Shown: piece by piece, positions 61,395 through 64,000 of the stretch
Position numbering within the stretch: the stretch's first letter is position 1
How the letters are laid out: each line of letters begins with the position of its first letter
Origin: Cheilinus undulatus
Lineage: Eukaryota; Chordata; Actinopteri; Labriformes; Labridae
Assembly (NCBI RefSeq): GCF_018320785.1
Contig: NC_054884.1
Span: 21,949,667 to 22,013,666 of the forward strand
Direction: 5' to 3'
DNA length: 64,000 nucleotides
The notes under the pieces: model-generated
Database searches by the model: none
What the model was told of the DNA's origin: nothing
Seen by the model: the letters and a program-made list of their open reading frames with translations, nothing else
Translations under genes and position numbers: made by a program

Positions 61395-61797
61395 GATGGG
61401 GCATGAAGGCCTCTGGGGGTGGGGGGGCAGGAATGTGTTGTGCTGTGGGGCATGTGCATCAGCTGTGCTGACATTCTTACCTTCCCGCAAATCATCTGCA
61501 TCGAGCACTGCACGTGTCAGGCTAGTCTATATTTGCCCAGAAGAACTTCACAAGATATGTTCATTTCTAAGATAATTTGGCTCATACATGCTTTGTGTAC
61601 ATTTAAATAGTTAGACATAAAAGCTGTCGGCATTCAAGTATTCCTTAAAAGGAACAAATTCACCATGTTGGATTGATATTTTTATCTCTTGAATTCATAA
61701 TGAACAAAAAACCCAGTAGATATCTGCATTTTGAAAAAGTCCTAAGTAAAAGCTTAAATTGACCCACCAAAATGCGCCCATGTTTTAGTCCACACAG

Positions 61798-63003
61798 CAC
61801 TCTGGGTAGGGTAAGGTGATGAGGCTTCAGCCTGTACTATTTCCATGCATCGCCCATCAAATCTTAATATTGTAAACAAGATCGCAGTGGTAGTGAAGAG
61901 AAAAAAAAATGAAGACGTTACTCTCATCGTAATTAAAAAGAAATGTAGTCATAGAGGCAAAAAGACGGCGAGCTGAGCTGAAATTAAAGCATCTGTATCA
62001 GTACCTGCTGAGAGAGAAACTCCTGGGGGAGCAGTCCTCGTTGTTGACGCCGTACAGCTCTGATCCAGTCAATATCTCAAGGCTTTCTCCCTTCATATGC
62101 AAATAAACATGGATCCCCATTCACTTTCAATAGCTTTTGAAAACAGGAAGTAATGGCGACAGATCACGAGTAAGATCTGTGCGTTGACTGTTCTATCTTG
62201 TTTTTCTTTTTATGTATACACATGGGTTTGAACATGTAAAGACAGTATTAAAAAAGAAAAACTGGTGTGATTTACGACATATTAATAGCAACCATTTATC
62301 TCCTGAGTCTCTGCATATATATAGAAAACTAAAGATATAAATCCTTGCTGTTAATATCTGTGGATGGCGTGACTCACAAAATGCAGATATATTGTTTCTG
62401 TTTAGGCTCTATGTAACCTGGTTCATGTCTTCAATGTTAGAATTTAGCCAGAATCGCCTGGTCTATGCTTCAAATGCTCTGTTTCTCCATGCTTAACACC
62501 ATGTTTAATGATGATGGGGTACACTTCTGCTTGATTAACGCTTTGTGTTTTTCGGCATGTCGTCATCATTTCTTGTTTTTTTTAAAGGCTACTGAAGATG
62601 AACGGGGCTCCATGTTTATTTGCATATAAAGAGGGAAAGCCTTAAGGTGATCACTGAGAAATTGGAATATGATGAGGATCAAACCAGGTAATGTGGATTG
62701 GCTTAAAAGACTTGGAGCTGTACATTGTCAACGGCCAGACGTCACTGCTCACCCAAGTAGGCTCACTCTCTCTTACTTTCAGCGGGCGCTTACACAGACG
62801 TTATAATTTCAGCTACAATTGCCATCTTTTTGCCTGTACAACTACATCCACTTTAAAGTGCACTGAGAGTAATGTTTTCATGAATTTGTCCTCACTAACA
62901 GTGTGATCATGTTTATAAAATAAAGATTTGATGGGCGACTAATGCATGGAAATAGTACGGGCTGAGGACTGCTGAAGTCCCATGATGTAACGCTACCCAC
63001 TGG
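61798..63003. mobile_element. Fold-back element with long imperfect inverted arms
   Basis: The left arm (about 61798-62190) and right arm (about 62540-63003) are imperfect reverse complements. Shared phrases include GTACTATTTCCATGCAT with CGCCCATCAAATCTT, then GGCAAAAAGACGGC or GGCAAAAAGATGGC, then AGCTGAAATTA, then TATGCAAATAAACATGGA. The ends are CTCTGGGTAG and, on the other strand, CCAGTGGGTAG. No transposase frame is visible. Confidence 0.75.
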
Positions 63004-63101
63004 ACTAAAGAGACTACTATACGACTAGACTACTATAAGAGATACAAGTATCTCTTCTATACAGTATACTTGTCTTATCATGCAGAGGTCCTTTTATAAA
63101 A

Positions 63102-63292
63102 CTAGAAAAGCACTCGGAGAACACAGACCTCCGCCATTAACCCTATCTCCCATCATAATCAGTTCTTCCTTATGCCATTTCTAACATTTCCTGAAAATTT
63201 CCTGAAAATCAGTCCATAACTTTTTGAGTTATGTTGCTAAAAAACTAACTAACAAACCCTGCCAATCACATAACCTCCTTGGCGGAGGTAAC
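63102..63292. repeat. Dispersed repeat, copy B
   Basis: AGAAAAGCACTCGGAGAACA to ATAACCTCCTTGGCGGAGGT, the same family and orientation as 33845-34110 but about 75 bp shorter through an internal gap. Ends with the palindrome CCTCCTTGGCGGAGG. Confidence 0.7.
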
Positions 63293-64000
63293 AAAGCGTA
63301 CTGCTATGAAAAATCAGAATACCTAAATTCTTTTAAGTCTAAGATTAACTGAAAAAGGATGGTAAAGTTGATTGCCAGTATTTTCATAATGTTAAGAAAT
63401 GCAGACATTTTTGCCTCTGAAAATAAGGCCATGATTCAAATCTTTCGTCCAAACTGGGCTTAAGGCTTTAAAATTTTTTTTTTTTTTTTTTTAAGCTTAT
63501 TGTCATCCATTTAGTCTCAATTTGATTGCTTGTAATTGGTATAACATATAGCTAATTGTTCTCCAGCAGTAACTGCAGATTATGTTTTCACCTTTGATAG
63601 TGGCCAGGAAAGGAGTACCCCAGGGATCTATCATGGAGCCACTTTCATTTATATTGTTTATAAACCCACACTGCCTCCAAATAGGGAAATTGTAAGGTTC
63701 GCCCTTTCCCTTTGGTAAATCCCATTGACTCTTTTCTACAGAACCAAATACCATAAACAAAAATTGAGATTGTGAGTCTTGCTGCTTTTGGGCATGATAT
63801 ACTGTACAGCTCTACACTTGATCCAAAGTCATCATTGAGACGGAATTAATTTTATTGTCACTCATTGAGTCAACTACATTAGCAACATAAAAATACTATA
63901 TTATAAAGCACTTATAGTTAACCTCCTTTCTTTGTAACAATTTTATAATAACTTTTCAATCAATAAAGAAGTTGTCTTGTGGCGAGACTACCTTCAGTAT

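Larger units (their letters stand above)
61395..64000. other. Downstream of the TRIM-like gene
   Basis: 3' UTR and spacer, with the fold-back element (61798-63003) and a dispersed repeat copy (63102-63292). A poly-T run lies at 63472-63493. From 63500 to the end nothing was recognised. AATAAA at 62102 lies inside the fold-back element and could serve the TRIM-like transcript. Confidence 0.45.

Overview
The window is nuclear DNA from a ray-finned fish, most likely a spiny-rayed teleost. The evidence is vertebrate genes split by GT-AG introns, AT-rich non-coding DNA, and teleost-type mobile elements (Tc1 transposons, short non-autonomous hAT elements, a SINE-like head, LINE tails). Nothing prokaryotic or viral was recognised, and I saw no rRNA, tRNA or CRISPR array.

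There are four genes. (1) NHLRC2, minus strand, start codon at 19415. Eight coding exons (450 codons, thioredoxin-like domain plus NHL propeller repeats) are present; the last third lies beyond the left edge. (2) DCLRE1A (SNM1A DNA cross-link repair nuclease), plus strand, 19937-36406. Nine coding exons join without a frame break into 908 residues with UBZ finger, PIP box and all visible metal ligands. (3) PLEKHS1, minus strand, 54405-41863. Sixteen coding exons join into 435 residues with an N-terminal PH domain and a C-terminal PDZ-like segment. (4) A TRIM-like coiled-coil and PRY/SPRY gene, plus strand, 57081-61394. No RING or B-box is visible and one exon junction is unresolved.

The order and orientation of NHLRC2, DCLRE1A and PLEKHS1 match the mammalian block next to CASP7. 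The TRIM-like gene sits where mammals have CASP7. NHLRC2 and DCLRE1A are head to head, with 521 bp between start codons, and probably share a promoter. DCLRE1A and PLEKHS1 converge; PLEKHS1 and the TRIM-like gene diverge. The genes share no obvious pathway: redox/NHL scaffold, nuclear cross-link repair, membrane or phosphoinositide adaptor, and a possible immune SPRY protein.

The remaining DNA is introns and intergenic sequence with many old repeats. The most notable is a family of three related elements in and beside PLEKHS1. Each carries an AGCTA-rich internal array between conserved ends, and one copy is inverted. Others are a 1.2 kb fold-back element at the right end, nested hAT elements with target-site duplications, a repeat supplying two exact DR1 nuclear-receptor motifs in a PLEKHS1 intron, and a pair of strand-asymmetric minisatellites on either side of the shared promoter. 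I found no clearly new biological system; the three-copy element is the best candidate for something undescribed.
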